Numbered from the stretch's first letter, positions 8,523 through 16,932 are shown. The stretch: 51,262 bases of DNA from Nitrososphaerales archaeon (GCA_030037995.1 JASHPQ010000187.1:1-51262), one strand, 5' to 3'. Program-made: numbers and translations. Notes: a model not told the origin generated them from the letters alone.

Positions 8523-9071
8523 CTACGCCTTCGCATACACATTCGTCAGGGATCTAAAGCCAAGCTTCGTGTAGAACCTCTTGGCTATCTCGTTTTGGCT
8601 CGGGAATTCTGCAGTAATGAGCTCCGCGCCCTTCTTTTTCAGCATCTCACTCATTGTGGAAAGCAAATCCCTGCCGAGACTGCCCCGTCTGTATTCGGGC
8701 AGTATGTAAAATTCGTCAATTGCTCCTTCTTTGCGCGGTTCGTAGAATGTCCGGTCCTTGATGTCGGCTTTAACTATCCCCACAACTTTTGAACCGACCA
8801 AGGCAACCAAGACCAGAGAATCACTGCTGGAAGTAGCTCTTTCGACCACTTTTCGAGCTTCTTCGTCGAGGCTCGCGGTCGTTTTCAACAGCGGATCAAA
8901 CTCTCCGTTGAGGCGCTTTAGCCGGGCGATTAACTCTGAGGCTTTGGCGGTTTCATCCTTCTTTATCTCGCGAATGAGAATCTCCGATTTTGACGAGTAG
9001 TCCACTTGTTGTAGATTTCTAGGTGCTTCCGACTCGTTGCTTGCAGACGTTTTTGTATTTCTCTTAGGCAT
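8523..9071 (-). CDS. GNAT-family N-acetyltransferase
   Basis: 182 residues, ATG start. After a Ser/Asn-rich leader of about 30 residues comes a complete GNAT fold: IREIKKDETAKASELIARL, VLVALVGSKVVGIVKADI, the acetyl-CoA motif A region EFYILPEYRRGSLGRDLLS (about residues 119-137), and the closing FYTKLGFRS. The arginine-rich loop (PEYRRGSLGRDL) is the pyrophosphate-binding turn. The substrate cannot be read. It begins 11 nt after the malic enzyme stop, so the two are probably one transcript. Confidence 0.85.
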   Translation of the reverse strand: MPKRNTKTSASNESEAPRNLQQVDYSSKSEILIREIKKDETAKASELIARLKRLNGEFDPLLKTTASLDEEARKVVERATSSSDSLVLVALVGSKVVGIVKADIKDRTFYEPRKEGAIDEFYILPEYRRGSLGRDLLSTMSEMLKKKGAELITAEFPSQNEIAKRFYTKLGFRSLTNVYAKA

Positions 9072-9082
9072 ATGTCGCCGAT

Positions 9083-10441
9083 CTAACTCCTTTTTCTCTG
9101 CTTGGAAGCTTTTGTAACCGGCTCAATCAAATTAGATTTTTGCAATGAGTCTATCATCTTTTGGGTCTTTTGTATTATCTCCTGTGCCCTGTGGCGAGCT
9201 TGCTCCCTAGAGAGCTTGATCCTTGAGATGCCTAGCTTTACGCAAGACTCTCCGACAGCAGAAGCCACCAGTGGATAGATTTCCCAGTCCATCATGGTGG
9301 GGAGGATATGCTCATCTGTAAGTGACCTATTTCTCTCGGCATAACCCGCCAGCTCCTTAGCGGCTTCGATGATCACCTCGTCGGGGATTGCTTTTGACCT
9401 CACGTCCAGTACTCCCCTGATTATGGATGGAAAAATCAGACTGTTGTTAACCTGGTTCGGAAAGTCCGACCTCCCCGTTGCCACGATACGCACCCCAGCC
9501 TCCTTTGCTTCCTTCGGCCAGATCTCCGGGACCGGATTGGAAAGGGCGAAGAGAATGGCATCCTTGTTCATTCTTGTCAGAGTGCTTTTAGAAAGAGTGT
9601 GCGGGCCGGGCTTGGACGCTGCGATCAACGCATCCGCGCCTCTGGCGGCCTCGTCGATATCTCCCTGCCTCCTCTCCGAGTTCGTAATCAAAGCTAATTC
9701 GTACTTCCATTTGTTTTGCAACAACATTCTGTCCATGTCCTCCCGCTCGGGATGCAGAATTCCCTTAGAGTCTACGAGTATAATATTTCCGGGCTTTGCG
9801 CCTGCAGAAATCAAAAGTCTCGCGGCTGCGATGTTGGCAGCCCCGGCTCCCATGAGTACGATCTTTGCATCGTTCAATTTTCTATTGGTCAAGATCAACG
9901 AGTTGTAAAGGCCCGCGAGGATCACCCCGGCGGTTCCTTGCTGGTCATCGTGCCAGACAGGAATGTGCAGCCTCGTTTTCAGTTCGTCGAGAATCTGGAA
10001 GCACTTTGGAGAGGCAATGTCCTCCAGATGGATCGCGCCAAAAGCCGGTTCTATGGTGGCGCCGAATTCAATCATCTTCTCAGGTTCGTGCGCGCTGATA
10101 GGAACCGGAATAGCGTCCACGCCGCCCAAGTACTTGTAGATCAGGGCTTTGCCCTCCATTACAGGGAGACTTCCTTCAGGGCCGATATCACCCAGTCCCA
10201 GCACACGGGAACCGTCGGTTAGAATGCAAAGCATGTTCCATCTGTTTGTGTATTCAAAAGACAAACTCGGGTCCTTTGCCACAGCTAAGCTAACTGCCGC
10301 AACTCCCGGTGTATACCAGACAGAAAAATCGTCAAGACTGGTCACCGGCACTTTGGGAATCGTCTGCATTTTTCCCTGATAGTAGCGGGAGTACTCAAGT
10401 GCGAGTTTGGACGCATCCACGGCTTTCTTGATTTGGGGCAT
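9083..10441 (-). CDS. Malic enzyme (NAD(P)-dependent, decarboxylating)
   Basis: Oxidatively decarboxylates malate to pyruvate and CO2, linking the citrate cycle to pyruvate. 452 residues from the ATG at 10441 (a TTG four codons upstream is less likely). Motifs: VWYTPGVAAVS near residue 43, GLGDIGPEGSLPVMEGKALI near 83, AIHLEDIASPKCF near 137 (metal-binding acids), VWHDDQQGTAGV near 162, the nucleotide fold IVLMGAGAANIAAARLL near 195, and FALSNPVPEIWPKEA near 300. It matches the short archaeal/bacterial type without a phosphotransacetylase domain. Cofactor preference (NAD or NADP) cannot be fixed by eye. A GNAT gene follows after 11 nt. Confidence 0.93.
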   Translation of the reverse strand: MPQIKKAVDASKLALEYSRYYQGKMQTIPKVPVTSLDDFSVWYTPGVAAVSLAVAKDPSLSFEYTNRWNMLCILTDGSRVLGLGDIGPEGSLPVMEGKALIYKYLGGVDAIPVPISAHEPEKMIEFGATIEPAFGAIHLEDIASPKCFQILDELKTRLHIPVWHDDQQGTAGVILAGLYNSLILTNRKLNDAKIVLMGAGAANIAAARLLISAGAKPGNIILVDSKGILHPEREDMDRMLLQNKWKYELALITNSERRQGDIDEAARGADALIAASKPGPHTLSKSTLTRMNKDAILFALSNPVPEIWPKEAKEAGVRIVATGRSDFPNQVNNSLIFPSIIRGVLDVRSKAIPDEVIIEAAKELAGYAERNRSLTDEHILPTMMDWEIYPLVASAVGESCVKLGISRIKLSREQARHRAQEIIQKTQKMIDSLQKSNLIEPVTKASKQRKRS

Positions 10442-10588
10442 TTTAACTCTCAATTTTTTTCTTAGGAAAAACGGAAGCAGGTTGGAAGATATCTGAATCT
10501 CTTAACTTCTCGGCCTTTTCAGAAACTCTATACGGGCAAATAATTTTGTTATTTAACAAGTATCATTTTTCAGTCAATTGTCGAATGC

Positions 10589-10602
10589 CAGACTCGAGTC
10601 TG
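10589..10602. repeat. 14-bp perfect palindrome in a divergent promoter region
   Basis: CAGACTCGAGTCTG is its own reverse complement. It lies between the divergently transcribed malic enzyme and the 10729 gene, upstream of the TATA box of the latter. A second, gapped dyad (TTGTTA-2-TAACAA) sits at 10546-10559. Either could be an operator, but a palindrome this long is expected a few times by chance in 51 kb. Confidence 0.35.
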
Positions 10603-10681
10603 AAATCCGCGTCTAACCAAATCATTCGGGAGAAATATGAACCTCAATCAATTGGCACTCCCCATTTTTCTGCATAAAATC

Positions 10682-10695
10682 ATTATAAGTATAAA
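10682..10695 (+). promoter_or_regulatory. TATA box of the 10729 operon
   Basis: A/T-rich ATTATAAGTATAAA, ending 33 nt before the TTG start at 10729, so the leader would be about 10-20 nt. Confidence 0.55.
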
Positions 10696-10728
10696 CCCTC
10701 CATAGTGTGTTACAGAAGGCATTGAATT

Positions 10729-10971
10729 TTGGTCTCATTCAGATTCAAAAAGGGAGATTTGGTGATAATAGATGACGGCGGAACTCCGATTGAATTTGAA
10801 ATCATTGCGCCGCTACAAACTGGCAAAGTGCGGCGCGCTGCTGGGGAGCTTTTCTACGACGCAAAGGAAGTCGTCTCCGGGGAAAAGCGAACCATTTCCG
10901 AAGACGATATTTTGAGGCTGGCGACTCCGGTGGACAACTCGGCCCAGCTCTTCAGGAAGAAAGATAACTAG
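10729..10971 (+). CDS. Conserved-looking 80-residue hypothetical protein
   Basis: 80 codons from a TTG; no ATG exists in frame nearby, and a GTG nine codons in is the only alternative. The TATA box at 10682-10695 fits the TTG. The protein looks like a small beta-barrel: FRFKKGDLVIIDDGG, IEFEIIAPLQTGKVRRAAGELFYDA, EKRTISEDDILRLAT. The KKGDLV opening recalls short SH3-like or KOW-like folds, which is only a resemblance. A DUF393 gene begins 21 nt downstream, so they are likely co-transcribed. Confidence 0.6.
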   Translation: MVSFRFKKGDLVIIDDGGTPIEFEIIAPLQTGKVRRAAGELFYDAKEVVSGEKRTISEDDILRLATPVDNSAQLFRKKDN

Positions 10972-10992
10972 GATTCAAACCGGGGGAAAAAG

Positions 10993-11415
10993 TTGCCTGG
11001 AGTCCTGGGGAATCCAGATATTCGCCTCTCCCATGCCTATCTCCTGTACGATTCCCGGTGTGGGCCCTGTACCCGCTTCATGAGGATTGCAAAAGTGCTG
11101 GATCTTCAGGGAAAGCTTATTCCAGTCTCGATTCACGGAAAACAAGCGGAAGGTCTGGTGAGAGGGTCTCTATCTTCAAGGAGGTTGAAGAGCTCCTTCC
11201 ACATTGTGGAAGTGTCGAACTCTGGTGCCGAAATTTATAGTGCGGGAGACGGGTTGGTTCGGCTTACCCGTTACGCCCCCGCCGGTAAACTCACTTTTGC
11301 CGTCGTTTCGCGGATCAAGCTTTTCCGACAGGTTCTGAGGTGGTCGTACTATCAAGTTTCTAGATTGAGAACCGCGTCAAAATCCTGTTCGATGCCGGGA
11401 ACCGATTCAGCTTGA
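10993..11415 (+). CDS. DUF393 thiol-disulfide oxidoreductase-like protein
   Basis: 140 residues from a TTG that follows a GGGGGAAAAA tract, a plausible ribosome-binding site. The N-terminus is thioredoxin-like, with LLYDSRCGPCTRFMR carrying the redox pair C23/C26. The later part (GDGLVRLTRYAPAGKLTF) matches the DUF393 (YuxK/DCC) pattern in which a short DxxCxxC protein has a C-terminal helix pair. The last 20 residues are Ser/Thr/Cys-rich and may be divergent. The physiological substrate is unknown. It follows the 10729 gene closely. Confidence 0.75.
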   Translation: MPGVLGNPDIRLSHAYLLYDSRCGPCTRFMRIAKVLDLQGKLIPVSIHGKQAEGLVRGSLSSRRLKSSFHIVEVSNSGAEIYSAGDGLVRLTRYAPAGKLTFAVVSRIKLFRQVLRWSYYQVSRLRTASKSCSMPGTDSA

Positions 11416-11430
11416 CGGTAGGAAACCGGT

Positions 11431-11856
11431 CTATCCGTACGGCGACTGCGTTTGCTTCTCTGAATTCGTTGGAAGCGTCCTCCTAAGGACTATTTCAAAT
11501 CGCCACTCGTTGTTCGCTTCATCGCTGGGGCTCTCTTCGGCCTGTTTTTCCGAAAGCACTTCTCCAGATTTCATTTGCCGACCATGGTCTCCGGCTGAAG
11601 GGGCACCTTTCGGCGGCAGCTTCCGGAAAGTTTCAATCTCCGTCTTTGCTGCAATTAACGCACTGGGCACTCTAAGATCGATAAACTTTGGAGCGCCATC
11701 CATGAATCGGCCGAGATCCACGGCCAGACGTTTATCTTGGGTTTTGATCTTTATCCAGTAAATGATCTCTTTACCCTTCAGGTCCGGGGTAGGCATCGTT
11801 CTCGTTTCGAACTTTTCCGCCTCAAACTCGAAGTTATTCAACTTGACCCATACCAT
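11431..11856 (-). CDS. Hypothetical protein, 141 residues
   Basis: ATG start. The N-terminal 70 residues look like a compact beta-rich domain (VWVKLNNFEFEAEKFETRTM, EIIYWIKIKTQDKRLAVDLGRF, FIDLRVPSALIAA). The C-terminal part is a low-complexity Ser/Glu/Lys linker followed by a short strand-like segment (EWRFEIVLRRTL). No cysteine motif, signal peptide or membrane span. It ends 16 nt from the DUF393 stop, convergently. I do not recognise a family. Confidence 0.55.
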   Translation of the reverse strand: MVWVKLNNFEFEAEKFETRTMPTPDLKGKEIIYWIKIKTQDKRLAVDLGRFMDGAPKFIDLRVPSALIAAKTEIETFRKLPPKGAPSAGDHGRQMKSGEVLSEKQAEESPSDEANNEWRFEIVLRRTLPTNSEKQTQSPYG

Positions 11857-11914
11857 TCGCTAATTTCACGCTCTGATTGTGTTGAGGAAGCGGAGCCCGC
11901 GGGGGACAATGTGC

Positions 11915-11920
11915 AAAAAA
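11915..11920 (-). terminator. T6 tract after the GT39-like gene
   Basis: On the minus strand a run of six T lies 32-37 nt below the stop of the GT39-like gene, the usual form of an archaeal intrinsic terminator. A CATTATAGC box just before it (about 11923-11932) may be the promoter of the 11431-11856 gene. Confidence 0.4.
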
Positions 11921-11951
11921 GGCGCTATAATGTCTTTTTCCATCCGCAGTG

Positions 11952-13433
11952 TCATCCTTGAAGCGAAGCAGAGGGATGAATCGGAAAGAACAGAATAAAA
12001 AATGCTATTGCTGCGCCAAGCCATACCGCTGCGAGTATTCTCTGGAGGTTGACCGAATCCGGAGAAATGTAAGTGATGACCATAGGAATCCCCAGGGCGA
12101 GGGCAGGATCGGTGTTCACGAAGTAAAACGAATACACGACCCGATCGTAAATAGCGGATAGTACCAAATTCGGTCCGTAGGTTCCGATGATCAAAGTCGC
12201 GATAAGCGCATCTAAGTGAGTTGCAGCCTTTCTGATCGCCTTGAATATGATCACGGGAACGATGATCCAGAAAGACAACCAGATAACCAAGTTTCCGATG
12301 CCGAGCCAATCTATCGGGTGCTCGTAGACCGTACTGATTACGGTGCCATTGCTCGATTTGGTAGTGATCGTCACCGTAGTCACGTAGTACGGAGCGGGAT
12401 TTACGTCAAGAGGCAGTACCCAATACCATGCGAGATGCTGCCATGGATCAGCATAGTCGGAATTAGTCATTTTTAGGGCGGTGTGGTAGCTATAATAGTA
12501 TTCAAAATTCTGCCAAAAGTAGTTGACGAAATCATAGCCAGAAAGGGACGTCGACTGTGTGGTTGTCGTCGTTCCGTTCTGTTGATAGACAACCGTGCTT
12601 ACCGTGGACAGCGTGCCCTCGGCCGGGTGGTAGAGCTGGTCGTAGGCAGTCAGTGGGATTCCGACTACGGCTATCAAGATAATGCAAAATACGATTAACG
12701 TTTTTAATGAGCTTGACGAAACCAGTTTCTGCCAAGGTACGCTTCGCGTCGCCCAAACGTGGTAGAGGAAAAGGGCGACGAGGAAATAGGTTCCCCACTC
12801 CTTGCTGATCACTGACAGCCCCAGCGCTGCCGCTGCCACATAGTAGTGCTTCTTGAAGTAGGCGAGAAATCCTAACAGCGCAAAGAGTATGGGCGGCCCT
12901 TCGAGCAAGGCTAGAGACGTGTGGATAAAAAAAAGCGTCTCAAAACCCAGGAAGCTCGCTGCGAGTAGAGCCTTCTCTCTGGAAAAGAAAAGAAGTGCCA
13001 GCTCGTACAATACGCCGACGGCTGCCGTGCCTATCAGGACGTAGAAAATCCTCCAGCCGAAGAAGTCATTTCCGAAAAGGTAGATCCCCAAGGCGGCCCA
13101 GATTTTGCCAAAGAAGGGGTGTTCGAGGTTGCTCGCCGTGAGATTCAAAAGATCCTGAGCGGCAGGAACGTAGTAAGACTCGTCGAACACGTACTGCGGA
13201 GAAGGACTGTTCTGATTTGGAAACGACATGGCAAAGAGGTGCAGAGCGAGAAGGATCAAGAGAAGGTGGCCAATGTTGAAACTCTCAAGCAGTCTCATGA
13301 GGGCGCCGATGGGGCCGCTTCGAACCTTTTCGGAAGGGGTGGCTGGGGGTGCGTGGAGGTTCATCTCCGGGGGAGTTTCCGGAGGGCCAGCTGGAGGACT
13401 GGGAACCTCGTCTGGCTCGCCTGAATCGATCAA
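11952..13433 (-). CDS. PMT/GT39-like membrane glycosyltransferase
   Basis: 493 residues. A proline-rich cytoplasmic N-terminus (1-50) precedes about ten hydrophobic spans. The PMT-type signature is present: YVFDESYYVPAA with D84/E85 in the first external loop, then LEHPFFGKIWAALGIYLFGND (HPxxGK at 105-110) and GWRIF. A Thr/Ser-rich external loop lies near 260-300. Family members use a lipid-linked sugar (for example dolichyl-phosphate mannose) as donor on the outer face of the membrane, usually for protein or lipid glycosylation. The start is a TTG; Met24 is an alternative. It begins 12 nt after the GT87-like gene, so both form one operon. Confidence 0.8.
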   Translation of the reverse strand: MIDSGEPDEVPSPPAGPPETPPEMNLHAPPATPSEKVRSGPIGALMRLLESFNIGHLLLILLALHLFAMSFPNQNSPSPQYVFDESYYVPAAQDLLNLTASNLEHPFFGKIWAALGIYLFGNDFFGWRIFYVLIGTAAVGVLYELALLFFSREKALLAASFLGFETLFFIHTSLALLEGPPILFALLGFLAYFKKHYYVAAAALGLSVISKEWGTYFLVALFLYHVWATRSVPWQKLVSSSSLKTLIVFCIILIAVVGIPLTAYDQLYHPAEGTLSTVSTVVYQQNGTTTTTQSTSLSGYDFVNYFWQNFEYYYSYHTALKMTNSDYADPWQHLAWYWVLPLDVNPAPYYVTTVTITTKSSNGTVISTVYEHPIDWLGIGNLVIWLSFWIIVPVIIFKAIRKAATHLDALIATLIIGTYGPNLVLSAIYDRVVYSFYFVNTDPALALGIPMVITYISPDSVNLQRILAAVWLGAAIAFFILFFPIHPSASLQG

Positions 13434-13445
13434 TGTGGTTCGTTC

Positions 13446-14615
13446 TCAGATCTTCGTAAGTTTCTTTGAGAAACAGAGTATCCCTAAAATTACGCCTAAG
13501 TAAATCTGTCGCAACAACGCAAACGCTTGGGGAACGCTCGGAACGGTGTTGTTGGGCTGGAAGGCAAACCAGAAGAGTATGATCCCAATATCTGAGAGCT
13601 CGAAGAGGTAGAAAAGCGAAAGGGGAATCATTGGAACCAGGGCAAACAACGGAAGGAGATCCAAATTCATCTGGGGCGTCGCGATGTAGGAGAAGAGTAT
13701 GAAGGAACCTAGGACCAAGAAGGATCTGACCAGCAGGGGCTTTCCCCTGAAGAAGATGTAAATGCACAGGGCGGAGGATGCGATCAGAGCATAGCTGATT
13801 AACTTGGCTACTTCCCAAGCGCTTTGGTTATTAAAAATCCACACAAGGAAGCTGTCCTCCAGCCCCCAGTTTTTCAGAAAAGTGTAGCCCGCAAGCCAAG
13901 TGTTGAAATTCAAAATCATAAACGGAACATTGAGAGCGGCCACCACCGCTCCTATGATGATGGAATACGAGATTCTCTCTCGTTGCGTTCGAATCTCCTG
14001 CCAAAAGAGCGGGACTAAAAGGACGGGAGACAACTTGGTGGCGACGGCCAATCCGAGGAACCCGGCGCTGAGCTTCGACTGTTTTCTCGCCAAGAAGAAG
14101 TACAAGGACATCACCACGAAAAGCGTCTGAACGATGTCAAAGTTGTAGGCTCCATAGAAGAGCAGCGAGGGCGTGAACACCGAGTAAAGGAGCTGCCTGT
14201 TCCTGTTGAGGCCGAGATAGCCGATGAATTGGTAGACAAAATGGGACATGAAAAGGGCGATGAGAAGGAGGATCCCAAACTCGACGATTGAAAATATGTA
14301 CACATTACCTCCGCTAGTCCAGCCTCCGAGCCATAGAATCAGCCCACAGATCGGCGGGTACTCGAACATGTAAGTAACGTATGGAATCCCGACTACCACC
14401 TCTCGCAGGCCTGCTGGGGTGGTTCTACCCCAGAAGGAGCCGAGAAAGTCACTGTAAAACTCTGGAGAGTTGTTAATGGGAAAGTGAATCAGGATGCTGA
14501 CAAGAAAGAATACCCCGGTCGCGAGCATGAGCGAAGTATACTGTGGATCGTTCAGCAAGTCCTTGAGCCGGGCCGGAATCCAGCCGGTGTTCGTGCTTTC
14601 GAATTCGCTTCGCAT
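13446..14615 (-). CDS. GT87-like (DUF2029) membrane glycosyltransferase
   Basis: 389 residues, ATG start. About ten membrane spans. The first external loop carries SPEFYSDFLGSFWGR (residues about 50-64), the acidic catalytic-loop position of GT-C enzymes, and VTYMFEYPPICGLILW follows, which is the 'Y/F-x-YPP' motif of GT87 mannosyltransferases. LAVATKLSPVLLVPLF is another typical segment. GT-C enzymes transfer sugars from polyprenyl-phosphate donors. With the next gene (PMT-like) it probably acts in building or attaching cell-surface glycans. Donor and acceptor cannot be inferred. Confidence 0.75.
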   Translation of the reverse strand: MRSEFESTNTGWIPARLKDLLNDPQYTSLMLATGVFFLVSILIHFPINNSPEFYSDFLGSFWGRTTPAGLREVVVGIPYVTYMFEYPPICGLILWLGGWTSGGNVYIFSIVEFGILLLIALFMSHFVYQFIGYLGLNRNRQLLYSVFTPSLLFYGAYNFDIVQTLFVVMSLYFFLARKQSKLSAGFLGLAVATKLSPVLLVPLFWQEIRTQRERISYSIIIGAVVAALNVPFMILNFNTWLAGYTFLKNWGLEDSFLVWIFNNQSAWEVAKLISYALIASSALCIYIFFRGKPLLVRSFLVLGSFILFSYIATPQMNLDLLPLFALVPMIPLSLFYLFELSDIGIILFWFAFQPNNTVPSVPQAFALLRQIYLGVILGILCFSKKLTKI

Positions 14616-15033
14616 TTCAAAAAATGATCTCTCATTCGGGGGAGAAGTTCGGGACTTTGCCTTCTTCTCTTCCCAGCCGACACTTTCTCAAAGCGATTCC
14701 ATCTATGCCATATTAAATTCTAAAGCACAGAACAGCGGGGTAGCACAAAAACCCTCTGAAGAGTCTGCAGCGCGCGTCATTAGGCAAATCTTCAGTGGTT
14801 CTGCAATAAAGGATTGTGATTTTGGTTGACACTACTAGGCAAATCTACTCATTGAATAGTTGAATGACTGATCTGAATCTTGCGGTGTGCCGTTCAAAGT
14901 GCATACGAGCTAAATTCCTGAATGTCGCTCAGTCAGGGCATTATCGCCGAATTTTCAGTTATAAAATCAAAAGATCGGCCATCCTCTGCCAAGGAACCCC
15001 GACTGTTTGGTGCCACACATGGTCTGACAGAGA
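14616..15033. other. 418-bp gene-free stretch with a short direct repeat
   Basis: The left end must hold the promoter of the GT87-like operon on the minus strand. An 11-bp direct repeat TAGGCAAATCT occurs at 14781-14791 and 14836-14846. A plus-strand TATA-like GTTATAAAATC lies near 14958 without a gene behind it. I see no convincing coding frame or RNA structure. Confidence 0.45.
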
Positions 15034-15759
15034 CTAGCTGACAAAGAGCAGGAACTGGACGATTGATCCCACAGTCAATCCAAGAAGCAGGTAAAAAGTA
15101 AGAGTCTCCGTGAACTTACTAGATTTGCTCAATCCCATGTAGTCGCCCAGCTTTGGCTTGAGATTCCGGTATAGGAGAGGCCCCGCAATGAAGCCTCCGA
15201 TCGCACCCCCCAAGTGTGCGACGTAGTTCACATTGGCCTCCAGAAAGCTACTGCTTAGAAAAATCGCGAGAAAGAAGATGAGTGTCGTGACTTCTATTTT
15301 GTTTTCCTTCGCCCACGAGTACGAGAAAAGAGCAGCGATCAACCCGAAGATCCCTCCCGAAGCACCCGCACTTGAATACTGTGGACCTTGAAGTAACGTC
15401 AAAAGGTTCCCCAGAATGGCCGTGCTGAAGAAAACTAGAAAGTATCTGGTCATGTTGAAAGCCTCGTCCCCCAACAGCTCGAAGATGAGAACCGCGACTG
15501 CATTGAATCCGGCGTCCAGGGGGGAATCGGTCACGAAGATCGAGGTAAACAACTGATAGTACTGGTGTAGATAGACCACGATTCCGTTGGTCTGCGCGAG
15601 AAGATCAGTCGCGGTGGCGGGACAAAACGATGGTATGGATTTCGGGCAAACTGAAAAAAGGTCCCCGACGAGACCGATAAAATAGCCGAGGACGATTAAT
15701 CCGGCTAAGACCCAGCCGGGTCGCAGGTTTCGCAAGCGCAAAAATCGATCATTTTCCAA
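15034..15759 (-). CDS. Rhomboid-family intramembrane serine protease
   Basis: 241 residues from a TTG (no in-frame ATG nearby). Seven or so hydrophobic spans. The catalytic Ser is S134 in SAGASGGIFGLIAALFSY (GxSG motif) and the catalytic His is H182 in NYVAHLGGAIGGFIAGPLL (HxxGxxxG). The dyad is intact. Rhomboids cut single-pass membrane proteins near the outer end of their transmembrane helix. A good local candidate substrate is the Ser/Thr-rich single-pass protein encoded 1.2 kb away (16933-17661); that link is inference. Confidence 0.9.
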   Translation of the reverse strand: MENDRFLRLRNLRPGWVLAGLIVLGYFIGLVGDLFSVCPKSIPSFCPATATDLLAQTNGIVVYLHQYYQLFTSIFVTDSPLDAGFNAVAVLIFELLGDEAFNMTRYFLVFFSTAILGNLLTLLQGPQYSSAGASGGIFGLIAALFSYSWAKENKIEVTTLIFFLAIFLSSSFLEANVNYVAHLGGAIGGFIAGPLLYRNLKPKLGDYMGLSKSSKFTETLTFYLLLGLTVGSIVQFLLFVS

Positions 15760-15858
15760 AGAAGAACAACCGGAACCTTGAATCCAGAGGACAGAGCAAA
15801 TTTTCTAACGATAAAAAGCAGGAGATTTCGGAAAGGCTATTTCTGCCTTATCCTGCAG

Positions 15859-16239
15859 CTACTGCTGCGCCTGCTTCTTGGGCTTGCTCGTGAAAGGAGT
15901 TTCGGCAAGCAGCTCCAGTATGGAATCTCCCAGATTAGACGTTCCAACAGGATCGGTAGAAACGAGTAACACGTGATCTTGGTCGAGATTGAAAGTATAG
16001 ATGTGAACGAGCTCTCGTTTATCTAAGATGTAGCGCCTCCTCCCGAGATACTTGTTCCAGTCGTTACCCGACCTGTGCATGATTGTCCATTGGAGATAGA
16101 GCTGTTCAGCCTTGGATGCCGGCTCCAGAGATTTGGTTTCCGATCTCATACCGCCCTTGATCATCTTGCCGTCCGGGCCGATGATGGCGGCAAACCTGAC
16201 CGAGGGATTTTCCCTCAGTACGTCCTCAATGTTGGGCAT
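15859..16239 (-). CDS. Archaeal hypothetical protein, roadblock/LC7-like
   Basis: The frame is open upstream to a TTG at 16356, but a TATA box (GTATAAAAAA on the plus strand, 16265-16274) lies inside that extension. The ATG at 16239, about 30 nt below the TATA box, is therefore the likely leaderless start (126 residues). The sequence MPNIEDVL, VRFAAIIGPDGKMIKGG, ELVHIYTFNLDQDHVLLVSTDP, LGDSILELL has the strand-turn-strand and closing helix pattern of small roadblock/LC7 regulators of GTPases or of related archaeal families. The C-terminus is Lys/Gln-rich. The role is unknown; the fold assignment is tentative. Confidence 0.6.
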   Translation of the reverse strand: MPNIEDVLRENPSVRFAAIIGPDGKMIKGGMRSETKSLEPASKAEQLYLQWTIMHRSGNDWNKYLGRRRYILDKRELVHIYTFNLDQDHVLLVSTDPVGTSNLGDSILELLAETPFTSKPKKQAQQ

Positions 16240-16264
16240 CCAAACCAAAAAAGCCATTTTTGGG

Positions 16265-16274
16265 GTATAAAAAA
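16265..16274 (-). promoter_or_regulatory. TATA box that decides the start of the LC7-like gene
   Basis: The minus strand reads TTTTTTATAC, centred about 30 nt upstream of the ATG at 16239. This is the spacing of a leaderless archaeal transcript. Confidence 0.5.
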
Positions 16275-16356
16275 TTGCCACAGAGCTCCTGACATCCCAT
16301 GAGTTTGTGAGTTTTTTGCGCACAGACTTTTTCATGTTTTTCGACGCGATTTGCAA

Positions 16357-16932
16357 TTTCTACATAGCCTCAGTACTCTGTAGACGGAAACCTTCTCTGT
16401 CATCCCAACCGTGCGATGAGTCCTCCCAAATTGCAAAGACCGATAGTGCACTTCTCATGGACATTTTCTTTTCCGGAGATTCAACTGCCTCAATGATCTT
16501 AAAGATAAGAAGAGCTCGATCCCAAAAAAGAGATTCGGAAACCAAGGAATGCTCTAAAAATGCAGTTCGAAATATTTTGCACGAAAAGTAGAAATGTCTT
16601 CGGACCGGGATTGAAGACACTATCAAGACCTCTTGGAGTGTTGTCTATAGGGCCTCTAGGAGGCCTTTCACGTGGGAGCTTGCTTTAGTAATTGGATCAA
16701 GGCCCTCTCGGAGCTAACGTAAGCGCGGGCGAGCCATAGTAATTTGATGGATCCATTGAACTTCCCTTGGTTATTGTTTGCGAAGCGCGCGCGACTGATT
16801 TTTAGGATCTCTTTTGACTGAATCTTTTTCTGTCGTAGATTTTAGAGTGGAAAAAGAGAAATCGGTCCTGCAGAAGGAGAAAGCCGTCGCGAGTCCTTGT
16901 GCGAAAAAAGTTAGTTTATACGAGGACGATAC
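16357..16932. other. About 570-bp gene-free stretch
   Basis: No credible coding frame on either strand; two frames (16307-16591 plus, 16360-16626 minus) have no protein-like pattern. At 16651-16665 there is a GC-rich perfect inverted repeat GGCCTC-TAG-GAGGCC. The right end carries the T6 terminator of the surface-protein gene. The rest is unassigned. Confidence 0.45.
16904..16909 (-). terminator. T6 terminator of the Ser/Thr-rich protein gene
   Basis: Six T on the minus strand, 24-29 nt beyond the stop codon at 16933. Confidence 0.4.

Noticed and set aside
9369-9908. 179-codon plus-strand frame inside the malic enzyme gene
   Set aside because: Antisense to conserved malic enzyme motifs; Ser/Ala/Pro-rich shadow without homology-like features.
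16360-16626. 88-codon minus-strand frame in the 570-bp gap
   Set aside because: No promoter, ribosome-binding site or protein-like pattern; the competing plus frame is no better.
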